64,000 bases of DNA from NCBI GenBank assembly GCA_947449255.1, contig CANFQX010000005.1, forward strand, positions 62,001 through 126,000, read 5' to 3'. Both the position numbers and the translations under genes were made by a program. Of this stretch, positions 35,499 through 44,329 are shown one piece after another; within the stretch, counting starts at the first letter, position 1, and each line of letters begins with the position of its first letter. This stretch comes from Pseudobdellovibrionaceae bacterium. Lineage in GTDB: Bacteria; Bdellovibrionota; Bdellovibrionia; Bdellovibrionales; Bdellovibrionaceae. The notes beneath the pieces were generated by a model, which searched no databases, was not told where the DNA came from, and saw only the letters and a list, made by a program, of their open reading frames with translations.

Positions 35499-36481
35499 TA
35501 CCTATTTTCGTTGAGCCATTGTGCCATTGGTAACGCAAAGTAGGTGAAGATAATATCAGCTCCAGCGCGCCGGATAGAGTAAAGAGTTTCAACCATGGCT
35601 CGAGTTTCATCAATTAAACCAGCCTTGGCACCCATTTTAATCAAGCTGTATTCGCCACTGACATTATAAGCGGCAACCGGAATATAAGTGTGGGCCTTCA
35701 CTTTTGCGATAATGTCTAAGTAACTTAGGGCGGGCTTTACCATGACAATGTCAGCGCCTTCGCTGACATCAAGCTCAACCTCACGCAAGGCTTCGCGAAC
35801 ATTTCTAAAGTCCATCTGATAAGTTTTTTTGTCGCCAAATTTTGGTGCAGAATCTAAGGCCTCACGAAAAGGTCCATAAAAACTCGACGCGTATTTTGCA
35901 GAATAAGACAAGATGCTTGTATCAGTGAATCCCTCTTGATCTAGGGCTTCTCGAATAGCCCCCACTCGGCCATCCATCATGTCTGATGGCGAGACCACAT
36001 CAGCACCACATTGAGCGTGCAGAACACTCATTTTAGCCAGAATTTCTACTGTTTCATCATTCATAATTCGGCCATTTCGAACAACTCCATCATGACCATC
36101 AGAAGAGTAAGGATCAAGAGCCACGTCAGTGATCAACGTGACCTCAGGAAATTTATCGCGAATCATTTTTAAGGTTGTAGGAACCAAACCGTTTTTATTC
36201 ATAGACTCTGTACCCACTGAATCTTTTTTTGAATCAGAAAGTGCTGGAAAAATATCGAAAGTTTTTACACCCAAAAGCAGAGCGCGGCTTATTTCTTTCA
36301 GCACCAGATCGGGGCTCAGCCGAAAAATTCCAGGCATAGAATCGATAGCCTGTTTTTCACAGATTCCTTCAACCAAGAAAAGTGGCAAAACAAGCTGGGA
36401 AGGACGAAGTTCTGTCTCGGCCACCATTTGGCGCATCGCTTCAGATTTACGATTTCGTCTTGGTCGCTGTGTTAACTTCAT
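35495..36481 (-). CDS. hemB: Delta-aminolevulinic acid dehydratase HemB
   Basis: Porphobilinogen synthase, condensing two 5-aminolevulinate molecules. 328 residues. Seen: RPRRNRKSEAMRQMVAET, the metal-binding-loop region LITDVALDPYSSDGHDGVVR, catalytic lysines in SYSAKYASSFYGPFREA and DIVMVKPALSYLDII, and AYNVSGEYSLIKMGAKAG. The zinc-type triple Cys of mammalian enzymes is replaced by Asp/Ser-rich residues, suggesting a Mg-dependent enzyme. A GGAG site lies 6 bases from the ATG. It diverges from the hemA operon across 169 bases. Confidence 0.97.
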   Translation of the reverse strand: MKLTQRPRRNRKSEAMRQMVAETELRPSQLVLPLFLVEGICEKQAIDSMPGIFRLSPDLVLKEISRALLLGVKTFDIFPALSDSKKDSVGTESMNKNGLVPTTLKMIRDKFPEVTLITDVALDPYSSDGHDGVVRNGRIMNDETVEILAKMSVLHAQCGADVVSPSDMMDGRVGAIREALDQEGFTDTSILSYSAKYASSFYGPFREALDSAPKFGDKKTYQMDFRNVREALREVELDVSEGADIVMVKPALSYLDIIAKVKAHTYIPVAAYNVSGEYSLIKMGAKAGLIDETRAMVETLYSIRRAGADIIFTYFALPMAQWLNENRY

Positions 36482-36650
36482 AGATTCTCCGTTACTTTAT
36501 TAAAGAATGAACAAAAATTGGAAGTTTCCCGTTTTGAGACCAGTCAAAAGGCCATCTTCGTGCTGAAAATCTGACTGAACTTACTATTTCTTCTATTCAA
36601 TGACATTTCGATGACACTTCACAAAAAGTTAAATGCTACCTTAAACTCTA

Positions 36651-37607
36651 ATGGAAAACATACTGCTCGTACACCGAAAAACGAATAAAAAAAAGGCTGG
36701 GAAATCAGTCCAAACTCAGGAGACTCTCGTCTCTGAGATCGCAGCGGATTTTCCTATAGAGCTGCAACATGCGGCGATTTGGAAGACCTGTCTTCGCAAG
36801 ATTCTTTTTTGCAGAGAAGACGAGCTCAGCAAGATCCAACCTCACCTCGAAGACAGTGACGAAATTTTGCGGGGCGAGCAAGCCTTGACTCTTCTGTTGG
36901 AAATTCTTTGCGGTCTCCACTCTCCCATTGTGGGGGAAACAGAAGTTTACGGACAATTTAAAGCTTTTGTCGAATCGCGCAAGCAACTGCAAGATTCTCT
37001 TTTTATGGAAAACCGCAAGTGGATCACATTTATTAATACTGAAGTGAAACAAGTTCGCTCTAATCACCTTTTAGGCCTTGGTTCAAACAGCTATGGCAGT
37101 TTAATTCGGCGCCACACCAAAGAACTTGAATCGGCATCCATCTGTGGATCTGGACAACTTGCCATTGAAATACTGCCCTGGATTGCGCAAAAAAAATCAG
37201 TTCAAATGGTCTGTCGCAGCCCAGAGAAATTAAAAGATTTTAAAGAGAAATATCAGAACTTGAAGGTGCTGACCTACAATGACCCCCAACATCACAGCCA
37301 GGCTGTGATTATTGCGGCACCTCTAGAGGATACGGATATTTTAAAAGTGCTTTCGCAAATGCCTTTGCCTCCCTCAGTCATTTATGACCTTCGTGGAGAA
37401 AAAAATTCCCTTAGCATTTTGCTTCAGATACAGTTTCCACAAGTTGAGGTGATGAGTCTTGAAAAGTTTTTTTCAGAAATTGAAGAAACCAAAAAGGACA
37501 CTGAGTCTAAACTACAAACGTTAAAAAAATATTTACTTGAAAAAGCACTGACGTTTATTTATCGCACTGAACTTCGGCCATTAGGCTGGGAAGATATATG
37601 CGCCTAA
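36651..37607 (+). CDS. hemA: Short glutamyl-tRNA reductase HemA
   Basis: First committed step of C5-pathway tetrapyrrole synthesis: glutamyl-tRNA to glutamate-1-semialdehyde. 318 residues against the usual 410-430. Catalytic Cys47 lies in KTCLRKILFC, aligning with the TCNR motif although Asn is replaced by Leu. GLHSPIVGETEVYGQFKAF (88-106) is the conserved glutamate-binding helix region. A Rossmann NADPH fold follows (ASICGSGQLAIEILPWI at about 151). The C-terminal dimerisation domain is absent: after KFFSEIEETKKDTESKLQTL only a short helix remains. Position at the head of the hem operon supports the call. It overlaps hemC by 10 bases. Confidence 0.85.
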   Translation: MENILLVHRKTNKKKAGKSVQTQETLVSEIAADFPIELQHAAIWKTCLRKILFCREDELSKIQPHLEDSDEILRGEQALTLLLEILCGLHSPIVGETEVYGQFKAFVESRKQLQDSLFMENRKWITFINTEVKQVRSNHLLGLGSNSYGSLIRRHTKELESASICGSGQLAIEILPWIAQKKSVQMVCRSPEKLKDFKEKYQNLKVLTYNDPQHHSQAVIIAAPLEDTDILKVLSQMPLPPSVIYDLRGEKNSLSILLQIQFPQVEVMSLEKFFSEIEETKKDTESKLQTLKKYLLEKALTFIYRTELRPLGWEDICA

Positions 37608-39142
37608 AAATTTCCGCTAGAAAAAGTGACCTTGCCAGACTCCAAGCCTATATGGTTGGGGACGCTCTCAAAAAACAAAATCCTGATCTCGAAGTTGAAT
37701 ACAAATTTAAGGAGTCCCTGGGTGACATCAATCTCACGGATCCTTTATGGAAGATCCCCCAAAAAGGTGTTTTCACAGAAGATTTTTATGGCGAACTCGT
37801 TCGTGGGGAAGCCGATCTCGTTGTTCACTCCTGGAAGGATCTTCCTACAGAATTAAAAAATGATACAGAGATCGTGGCGACCTTGCCTCGTGCAGATCAG
37901 CGTGATCTTTTGCTGGTAAAAAAGAGCCACCTCCAGAAAATGACTGAATCTAAATCGATACGCGTTTTCAGTTCTTCACCTCGCAGAGAGTACAATTTGA
38001 CTGGCTTTCTAAAAAGCCATCTGCCCTTTCCTATAGAAAATGTAAAATTTGAAAATGTGCGTGGCAATATTCCGACTCGGATTCGTAAACTCTTGGAAGC
38101 CAATGAAACCGACGGTCTGATTCTGGCTAAAGCAGCTCTGGACAGATTGCTCACATCTCCTCAGGCAGAATTTAATGAAGTCCAAGCTTTGTTGCAAGGC
38201 CAACTTAAAGATTTAAACTGGATGGTCTTACCACTTTCCATCAATCCCAATGCGGCAGCCCAAGGCGCACTGGCTGTGGAGATCATTTCAAGTCGCAAAG
38301 ATCTTCGCAGCCTCTTTTCGAAAATCAACCACAGTGATACATTTCAATGTGCTCTGAAAGAGCGTGAAATTTTGGCTCGCTTTGGTGGTGGTTGCCACCA
38401 AAAAATTGGGGTCACCGTGCTAGCTCGGCCCTATGGCGAAATCACCATCCTTAAGGGATTAACCAATGCTGGTGTTGTTCTTGATTCAAGAACCTTAAAA
38501 ACCCAAACAGAGGCACCGAAATTTAAATCAGAAAAAATGTGGTCCAGCGAAGTTCTAGCGGACAGAATCCCAATAAAAAATTGGTCCATTCCTCAAAATG
38601 TGAACGCCCTTTATGTTGCCAGAAGTGAAGCTTGGCCTGTAGATTTTAATTTTCCTCACTTTGTTTGGTCTGCAGGTATTAAAACTTGGAAAAATCTGGC
38701 ACAAAAAGGCGTTTGGGTTCATGGTTGTTCTGAAGGACTGGGAGAACGAGAACAAGTTGGAATGGAAGCCTTAGCTGGAATGGACATCAAGGCGCTGAAG
38801 TGGGCTAAAATGACTCATGACCGTGCCGATGTTTATCAGGACAAATCGGACAAGAATGAAACGATGACTGTCATTCCAACCTACTCGTTAACAATCAATG
38901 GAAATTTTGATTCTTGTCTGGATAAAGAGAGTTTTTTCTGGAGTAGCGGCACTCAATTTTTAGCAGCTATTGAAAAAGTGCCCGAAATTTTAGGTAAGTT
39001 TCATGGCTGCGGACCCGGAAATACTTTTGATTTTATTCGCAGTTATTTGGAAGAAAAAAATGAATTTGACCCTTCCCGCTTAAGAATTTTTCTGGATCAA
39101 GAGGATTGGAGACTACAATGCACACAAATACAAACACCATGA
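37598..39142 (+). CDS. hemC: HemC porphobilinogen deaminase fused to a HemD-like uroporphyrinogen-III synthase domain
   Basis: 514 residues against about 310 for HemC alone. Deaminase domain (1-305): [30 protein letters not shown] (catalytic Asp73), [24 protein letters not shown], and dipyrromethane-cofactor Cys266 in [14 protein letters not shown]. Residues about 310-514 form a second domain: [60 protein letters not shown]. Its closing segment resembles the C-terminal 'GPxTA' part of HemD. No other hemD lies in the operon, which otherwise has every step from hemA to hemH, so the domain is probably HemD (inference). GGGAAG precedes the ATG. Confidence 0.88.
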   Translation: MRLKISARKSDLARLQAYMVGDALKKQNPDLEVEYKFKESLGDINLTDPLWKIPQKGVFTEDFYGELVRGEADLVVHSWKDLPTELKNDTEIVATLPRADQRDLLLVKKSHLQKMTESKSIRVFSSSPRREYNLTGFLKSHLPFPIENVKFENVRGNIPTRIRKLLEANETDGLILAKAALDRLLTSPQAEFNEVQALLQGQLKDLNWMVLPLSINPNAAAQGALAVEIISSRKDLRSLFSKINHSDTFQCALKEREILARFGGGCHQKIGVTVLARPYGEITILKGLTNAGVVLDSRTLKTQTEAPKFKSEKMWSSEVLADRIPIKNWSIPQNVNALYVARSEAWPVDFNFPHFVWSAGIKTWKNLAQKGVWVHGCSEGLGEREQVGMEALAGMDIKALKWAKMTHDRADVYQDKSDKNETMTVIPTYSLTINGNFDSCLDKESFFWSSGTQFLAAIEKVPEILGKFHGCGPGNTFDFIRSYLEEKNEFDPSRLRIFLDQEDWRLQCTQIQTP

Positions 39143-40410
39143 ATTCGGAGGAATTGTTTCAACGCGCACTCAAAGTTGCGCCAGGTGGCGTCCACTCCCC
39201 CGTCAGATCCTTTAAAGGATTAGATCGTGCACCTGTTTTTTTTAAAGAAGCCCATGGTGCATTTTTAACCTCTGTTGAAAATAAAAAATACATCGATTTT
39301 TGTCAAAGTTTTGGCCCGCTTATTTTAGGCCACAGAGATCCTGAGGTTGCCGAAGAGGTTCACCGCATGGTGGACACCGCTTGGACTTTTGGGGCGACCG
39401 AGATCTACTCTTTGGAGTTGGCGGAATGGATTACATCGACTCTTCCTTTTATGGAAAAGCTTCGTTTCGTATCTTCCGGAACTGAAGCCGTCATGAGCGC
39501 ACTGAGAGTGGCTCGCGCGGCAACCGGACGACATAAAATCTTAAAATTTGAGGGCTGCTATCACGGGCATGTCGACAGTCTATTGGTCAAAGCCGGCAGC
39601 GGCTTAGCTGGAACATCTGCTTCATCCAGCGCTGGTATTTCAGCAGAAGTTGCCGCATTAACCTTGGTTACACCCCTAAATGATGAAGAAAAATTAGCTG
39701 AGGTCTTTCATAATCACGGCCATGAAATTGCAGCCGTGATTATTGAACCCTTGCCTGCAAACTATGGCTTGCTTGTCCAGCGCCCTGAGTTTCTGCAAAA
39801 GGTGGCGGCGATCTGCAAGGCCAACAACAGTCTGCTCATTTTTGACGAAGTCATCTCAGGATTTCGAGTTGGCCTTGGTGGCATGGTTGAAAAAACTGGC
39901 ATCCAACCAGACCTTGTGACTTATGGAAAAATCATTGGCGGTGGCTTCCCTGTGGGCTGTTATGGCGGCAAGGCCGAGCTGATGAATTTAGTCGCTCCAA
40001 GCGGAGATGTCTATCAAGCTGGAACTCTGAGCGCCAATCCTATTGGCATGCGTGCCGGCCTCACTACTTTAAAAAAGATGCAGCGTCTTGATGGTTGGAA
40101 TGTTTTAGAGCAAAGAACATCAAAATTTGTAAAAGCTTTGCGCGATGGTTTTGCAAAAAAAGATTTACCAATTCAGATTGATCATTCGGCTTCCTTGTTT
40201 TGGATTCATGGTCACTCGGCTGAAGTTATTCGCACCATTGAGCAAATTCCTCAAAATCAAGCTGCTACATTTAAAGGGCTATTTTTAAGGTCCTTGGACA
40301 AAGGGGTTTACCTAGCCCCCAATGCCTATGAAGTTGGCTTCGTTTCTATGGCTCACACCGATGAGCTTTTACAGCAGGCTGCACAAATAATTATTGAATC
40401 TGCGGTTTAA
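39118..40410 (+). CDS. hemL: Glutamate-1-semialdehyde 2,1-aminomutase HemL
   Basis: PLP enzyme converting glutamate-1-semialdehyde to 5-aminolevulinate, the second C5-pathway step. From ATG 39118 (GGAG 7 bases upstream) it has 430 residues. An ATG at 39139, overlapping the hemC stop as ATGA, is an alternative start. Seen: [94 protein letters not shown]-binding Lys in [13 protein letters not shown], and [20 protein letters not shown]. Confidence 0.97.
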   Translation: MHTNTNTMNSEELFQRALKVAPGGVHSPVRSFKGLDRAPVFFKEAHGAFLTSVENKKYIDFCQSFGPLILGHRDPEVAEEVHRMVDTAWTFGATEIYSLELAEWITSTLPFMEKLRFVSSGTEAVMSALRVARAATGRHKILKFEGCYHGHVDSLLVKAGSGLAGTSASSSAGISAEVAALTLVTPLNDEEKLAEVFHNHGHEIAAVIIEPLPANYGLLVQRPEFLQKVAAICKANNSLLIFDEVISGFRVGLGGMVEKTGIQPDLVTYGKIIGGGFPVGCYGGKAELMNLVAPSGDVYQAGTLSANPIGMRAGLTTLKKMQRLDGWNVLEQRTSKFVKALRDGFAKKDLPIQIDHSASLFWIHGHSAEVIRTIEQIPQNQAATFKGLFLRSLDKGVYLAPNAYEVGFVSMAHTDELLQQAAQIIIESAV

Positions 40411-40414
40411 GAGC

Positions 40415-41275
40415 ATGTTTCCAAACCGCATGAAGCCTTATTTAAAAACTCTGCTTGCCATTTTATGGTTTGCATTTACGTTCTCTCTGGTTTCATGGTG
40501 GTGGATTTATTCACTCATTCAAGCTCAGGAAAATCAACCAGGCAAAGGTGCCCATCGCATGTTTGCGTGGGAGGGATCGATTCTGCTAGGGGCCATCCTG
40601 ATCGGTGGCGTGGCGCTCATTTTATTTTCTTATAGGGATCAAAACCGTCATGAGCGGCTGCGATTCTTTTTCTCAACCTTTACCCATGACATTAAGACTT
40701 CGATTGCTCGACTTCGCTTGCAAGCAGAGGTCTTGGAGGAAGATCTGCAAGGAAACAACAATCCGGTCATGAAACGCTTGATTGCAGATATTCACAAATT
40801 GGATCTGCAATTGGAAAATTCACTGCTGCTAGCAAATCTCGAAGATGGAAAGTTATTATTTCAAAATGTTTCTCTGGGAAGTCTATTCACTTTTCTGCGC
40901 AATGAATTTCCAGATTTAACCATCGAACTGGAAAAAGAGGCCTTCATTCTTGGTGACCAAAGGGCCTTACTCAGTGTGTTTCGCAATCTTTTACAAAATG
41001 CTGTCCTTCACGGCAAAGCCACTTCGGTACGAATTCATGTTTTAAATCTAAAAAACCAAAAGATCGAATTGATTGTCGAAGACAATGGCCTAGGCTTCAA
41101 AGGTGACCCTACAAAGCTAGGATCTGAAATTCTGATATCAACATCAGCTAGAGGAAATGGCATTGGCCTTTTACTGACGAAAAGGCTCGTCGAAAAAATG
41201 AAGGGCAAAATTCAATTTGAATCGAAAGAAAATTCAGGTTTTAAGACCCTGCTTTTTCTTGAGGGGCACCTTTGA
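40415..41275 (+). CDS. Membrane sensor histidine kinase inside the heme operon
   Basis: 286 residues from ATG 40415, five bases after the hemL stop. Two membrane helices are at about 10-30 (LKTLLAILWFAFTFSLVSWW) and 52-72 (GSILLGAILIGGVALILFSY), with only a roughly 20-residue periplasmic loop, so there is no large external sensor. HisKA: FSTFTHDIKTSIARLRLQAE with the phospho-His. HATPase: NLLQNAVLHG (N box), VEDNGLGFKG (G1), ARGNGIGLLLTKRLVEKMKG (G2). Such short-loop kinases often sense membrane-embedded or intracellular signals. Co-transcription with heme enzymes suggests monitoring of porphyrin, heme, iron or redox state (inference). Confidence 0.92.
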   Translation: MFPNRMKPYLKTLLAILWFAFTFSLVSWWWIYSLIQAQENQPGKGAHRMFAWEGSILLGAILIGGVALILFSYRDQNRHERLRFFFSTFTHDIKTSIARLRLQAEVLEEDLQGNNNPVMKRLIADIHKLDLQLENSLLLANLEDGKLLFQNVSLGSLFTFLRNEFPDLTIELEKEAFILGDQRALLSVFRNLLQNAVLHGKATSVRIHVLNLKNQKIELIVEDNGLGFKGDPTKLGSEILISTSARGNGIGLLLTKRLVEKMKGKIQFESKENSGFKTLLFLEGHL

Positions 41276-41958
41276 GAAAAATTCTTTTGGTCGAAGACGA
41301 CCTTTCTTTGGGTGAAACACTGACTGACCGTTTAAGAAAAGAATACGATGTCAGTTGGGGCCGAACTCTGGCTGAGGCCTGGGATCTTTTTACAAAAATA
41401 AAAGACTTTGATCTCATTTTGCTGGATGTGGGGCTTCCTGATGGAACTGGCTTTGAACTGGCTGCTAAAATTAAAAAACTATCCCCCGTCTTATTTTTAT
41501 TTCTGACAGCTCAAGCTGATGCAGAATCTAGATTGATGGGCTTCGAGCTTGGCGCCGAGGAATACATCCCTAAGCCCTTTCACCTCAAAGAGCTCTTGAT
41601 CAGAGTCAAACACGTCCTGGATGCTCATGTTCCCCTTCGCGATATCACTTTGGAATCCTGTGTGATTAATTTTACAAATATGACTCTGCAAAGAAAATCG
41701 GGACAAATCGAGTATCCTCCCGTAACTGATATGAAGGTTTTGCAGTTGCTCATTGATAAGTCCCCACGAGCACTCAGTAGGGATGAAATCATGAATGAAG
41801 TCTGGGGAATTAACAAAAACCCCAGTCTTCGCACCATAGATAATATAATTGTTCGGCTCAGAAATCTAATTGGCGATCAGGGCGAAAACCATATTCGCTC
41901 GGTACGAGGATTAGGATACCAATGGGCTTTTGAGACTACATCAAAGGAAAAAACATGA
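41272..41958 (+). CDS. OmpR/PhoB-family response regulator inside the heme operon
   Basis: 228 residues starting at TTG 41272, overlapping the kinase stop (TTGA), with GGGG 5-6 bases upstream. Receiver: KILLVEDDLSLGETL, phospho-Asp in LILLDVGLPDGTGFEL, and the conserved Lys in EEYIPKPFHLKELL. The C-terminal winged helix is PVTDMKVLQLLIDKSPRALS then TIDNIIVRLRNLIGDQGENH and IRSVRGLGYQW. It is the cognate partner of the adjacent kinase. The hem operon promoter upstream of hemA/hemB is an obvious candidate target. Confidence 0.95.
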   Translation: MRKILLVEDDLSLGETLTDRLRKEYDVSWGRTLAEAWDLFTKIKDFDLILLDVGLPDGTGFELAAKIKKLSPVLFLFLTAQADAESRLMGFELGAEEYIPKPFHLKELLIRVKHVLDAHVPLRDITLESCVINFTNMTLQRKSGQIEYPPVTDMKVLQLLIDKSPRALSRDEIMNEVWGINKNPSLRTIDNIIVRLRNLIGDQGENHIRSVRGLGYQWAFETTSKEKT

Positions 41959-42974
41959 ACACAGCTTTTCACAATGCCATCAACAGAGTTCCCCAAAAAA
42001 CTCCTCCCATCTGGTTCATGCGACAAGCGGGTCGGTATCACAAACATTATCAAGCTTTGCGAGCAAAAAACTCATTCATGCAGTTGTGCAAGCAACCAGA
42101 GCTTGCTGCTGAAGTGGCACTGGGACCCGTTCAAGAGTTCGATTTCGATGTTTCTATTTTATTTAGTGATATTCTTTTCCCGTTAGAAGCTCTTGGTATG
42201 GGTTTAGAATACACCGATCATGGCCCCAGACTTGGATATAAACTTTCTGCGGAAACAATTCATCAGCTGGGTGATGTGCCCTCAGCCATCGAATTCATGA
42301 GCTTTCAGCGTGAAGCCGTGAAGGCGACAAGACAAGTTTTACCCTCGAACAAAAGCCTGATTGGATTTATTGGTGGACCTTGGACATTGTTTGTCTATGC
42401 GTCCGAGGGTTCCCATGCGGGCTCTTTGGTTCAGTCTAAGAAGAATATCGATTTATTTCCTCAGTTTTTAGAAAAAATGTATCCACTTCTGAAGGCAAAT
42501 ATTCAGCTCCAGTTGGATGGTGGAGTCGAAACTGTGATGATTTTTGATACGGCCGCTGGAGAGGTTTCTCCAATGTTTTTTCAAAAAAGGATTCAGGCGG
42601 TATTGACTCGTTTGGCTCAGGATTTTCCGGGAAAAATTGGATATTACTCAAAAGGAACTCAACCTGTTTTCTTCAACAAAGAATTTACCGACCTTCCATG
42701 GGCGGGACAAGGTTTTGATCATCGCTGTTATTTGCCAGCAAGTTTTAAAATTCAAAACAAAGGCTTCGTGCAGGGCAACTTTGATCAAAGTCTTCTTTTT
42801 ATGGAACCTGGTGATTTCAAAAGAGAGCTCAACAACTTCCTTGCCCCTTTTAAAGACATGACGCTGCAAGAAAGAGCTGGCTGGGTCTGTGGACTAGGAC
42901 ATGGTGTTCTTCCACAAACTCCCGAAAGAAACGTAAAACAATTTATTGAAACAGTTCGCGAGGTCTTCCAATGA
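41955..42974 (+). CDS. hemE: Uroporphyrinogen decarboxylase HemE
   Basis: Converts uroporphyrinogen III to coproporphyrinogen III. 339 residues, normal length. Motifs: PPIWFMRQAGRYHKHYQALR (the N-terminal signature with catalytic Arg residues), FDVSILFSDILFPLEALGMG (catalytic Asp), GFIGGPWTLFVYASEGSHAG, and GWVCGLGHGVLPQTPERNVK. The ATG overlaps the response-regulator stop by 4 bases. Confidence 0.97.
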   Translation: MNTAFHNAINRVPQKTPPIWFMRQAGRYHKHYQALRAKNSFMQLCKQPELAAEVALGPVQEFDFDVSILFSDILFPLEALGMGLEYTDHGPRLGYKLSAETIHQLGDVPSAIEFMSFQREAVKATRQVLPSNKSLIGFIGGPWTLFVYASEGSHAGSLVQSKKNIDLFPQFLEKMYPLLKANIQLQLDGGVETVMIFDTAAGEVSPMFFQKRIQAVLTRLAQDFPGKIGYYSKGTQPVFFNKEFTDLPWAGQGFDHRCYLPASFKIQNKGFVQGNFDQSLLFMEPGDFKRELNNFLAPFKDMTLQERAGWVCGLGHGVLPQTPERNVKQFIETVREVFQ

Positions 42975-44329
42975 TTTCAAGCACCAAAATTCTTTTAGCA
43001 AAATATGATGTCCCAGCACCTCGCTATACCTCTTACCCGACCGTTCCCTATTGGGAAACCAGCCCAACAACGGCAGAGTGGATTGGACATTTAAAGACAT
43101 CTTTGAATGAGACCGCCGGTGGCTGGTCCCTTTATTTACACATTCCATTTTGTGAAACTCTATGCACCTTTTGTGGTTGCAACAACATCATCACCAAAGA
43201 TCATAAGCGTGAAGCTCCCTATGTTGAAATGGTCTTAAAGGAATGGCAACTTTACATCGAAGCCGTTCCCGAACTTTTAAAAAAACCACTCAAAAATATT
43301 CACTTAGGTGGCGGCACACCCACTTTTTTATCAGCTGAAGCACTCACAGAACTTTTAGGCCCAATCCTTTCCTCTGTTCAAATAGATCTAAATGATTTTG
43401 AGGGATCTATAGAGGTCGATCCTCGCAGAACAACAACTGAGCAGTTAAGGGCCCTCAGAAAATTGGGTTTCAATCGCGTCAGCATGGGCGTGCAGGATTT
43501 CAATCCTGAGGTTCAAAGGCTGGTGAATCGAATTCAACCTTTAGAGATCACAGAAAATCTATCCAATGCAGCTCGGGATATGGGCTACACTTCAGTCAAT
43601 TTTGATTTGATTTATGGTTTAGCTAAACAGACTGTAGAATCCATTCGAGCGACTGCCGAATCAACGGTCCAACTTCGACCAGATCGCATCGCACTTTACA
43701 GCTTTGCCTTGGTCCCATGGATTAAGCCGCAACAAAGACTCTTTAAAGATGAGGATTTGCCAAAGGCCGCTGAAAAACGCGAGCTCTATGAAATCGCTCG
43801 CGGAGTTCTTTTGAATGCTGGTTACATTGAAGTGGGTATGGATCATTTTGCCTTGGCTACAGACAAATTGAGTCTCGCCCTGAAGGAAAACACTCTTCAT
43901 CGGAATTTCATGGGCTACACGGATCAACGCACAGATGTGATGCTGGGCCTGGGTGTATCCTCTATCTCTGAGACACCTTACAGCTTTCATCAAAATGAAA
44001 AACTTCTGCCACTCTATCAAGGCGCTCTTGAAGAAGATCGTTTGCCTACTCTCCGTGGTCATATTTTAACTAGCGAAGACCGCGTTCGCCGCCAACAGAT
44101 ATTAAAATTAATGACCCAGTATGAAGTTGATTTCATCAATTCTGAACAAGCCCTTCAGGCGCAAGAATTCTTGCATGAAATGATCCAAGATGGATTGGTC
44201 TCGATCAGTGACAACAAGATGCTGATCCAAGAGCAGGGCAAGCCCTTTTTAAGAAATGCCTGTGTGTTTTTTGATGAGCGCTTGAAACATAAACAACCCC
44301 AAACAAAAATATTCTCTCAATCCATATGA
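42971..44329 (+). CDS. hemN: Oxygen-independent coproporphyrinogen III oxidase HemN
   Basis: Radical SAM enzyme converting coproporphyrinogen III to protoporphyrinogen IX without oxygen. 452 residues. Motifs: PRYTSYPTVPYW at the N-terminus (typical of true HemN rather than HemW), the [4Fe-4S]/SAM site HIPFCETLCTFCGCN (C-x3-C-x2-C), NIHLGGGTPTFLSAEAL, EVDPRRTTTEQLRALRKLGF, and SVNFDLIYGLAKQTVESI. It overlaps both neighbours by 4 bases. Confidence 0.96.
   Translation: MISSTKILLAKYDVPAPRYTSYPTVPYWETSPTTAEWIGHLKTSLNETAGGWSLYLHIPFCETLCTFCGCNNIITKDHKREAPYVEMVLKEWQLYIEAVPELLKKPLKNIHLGGGTPTFLSAEALTELLGPILSSVQIDLNDFEGSIEVDPRRTTTEQLRALRKLGFNRVSMGVQDFNPEVQRLVNRIQPLEITENLSNAARDMGYTSVNFDLIYGLAKQTVESIRATAESTVQLRPDRIALYSFALVPWIKPQQRLFKDEDLPKAAEKRELYEIARGVLLNAGYIEVGMDHFALATDKLSLALKENTLHRNFMGYTDQRTDVMLGLGVSSISETPYSFHQNEKLLPLYQGALEEDRLPTLRGHILTSEDRVRRQQILKLMTQYEVDFINSEQALQAQEFLHEMIQDGLVSISDNKMLIQEQGKPFLRNACVFFDERLKHKQPQTKIFSQSI

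Noticed and set aside
36611-36650. Leaderless promoter for hemA (TACCTT 8 bases before the ATG)
   Set aside because: The -10 match is weak and no acceptable -35 lies at 16-18 bases, so it was not listed with the stronger cases.
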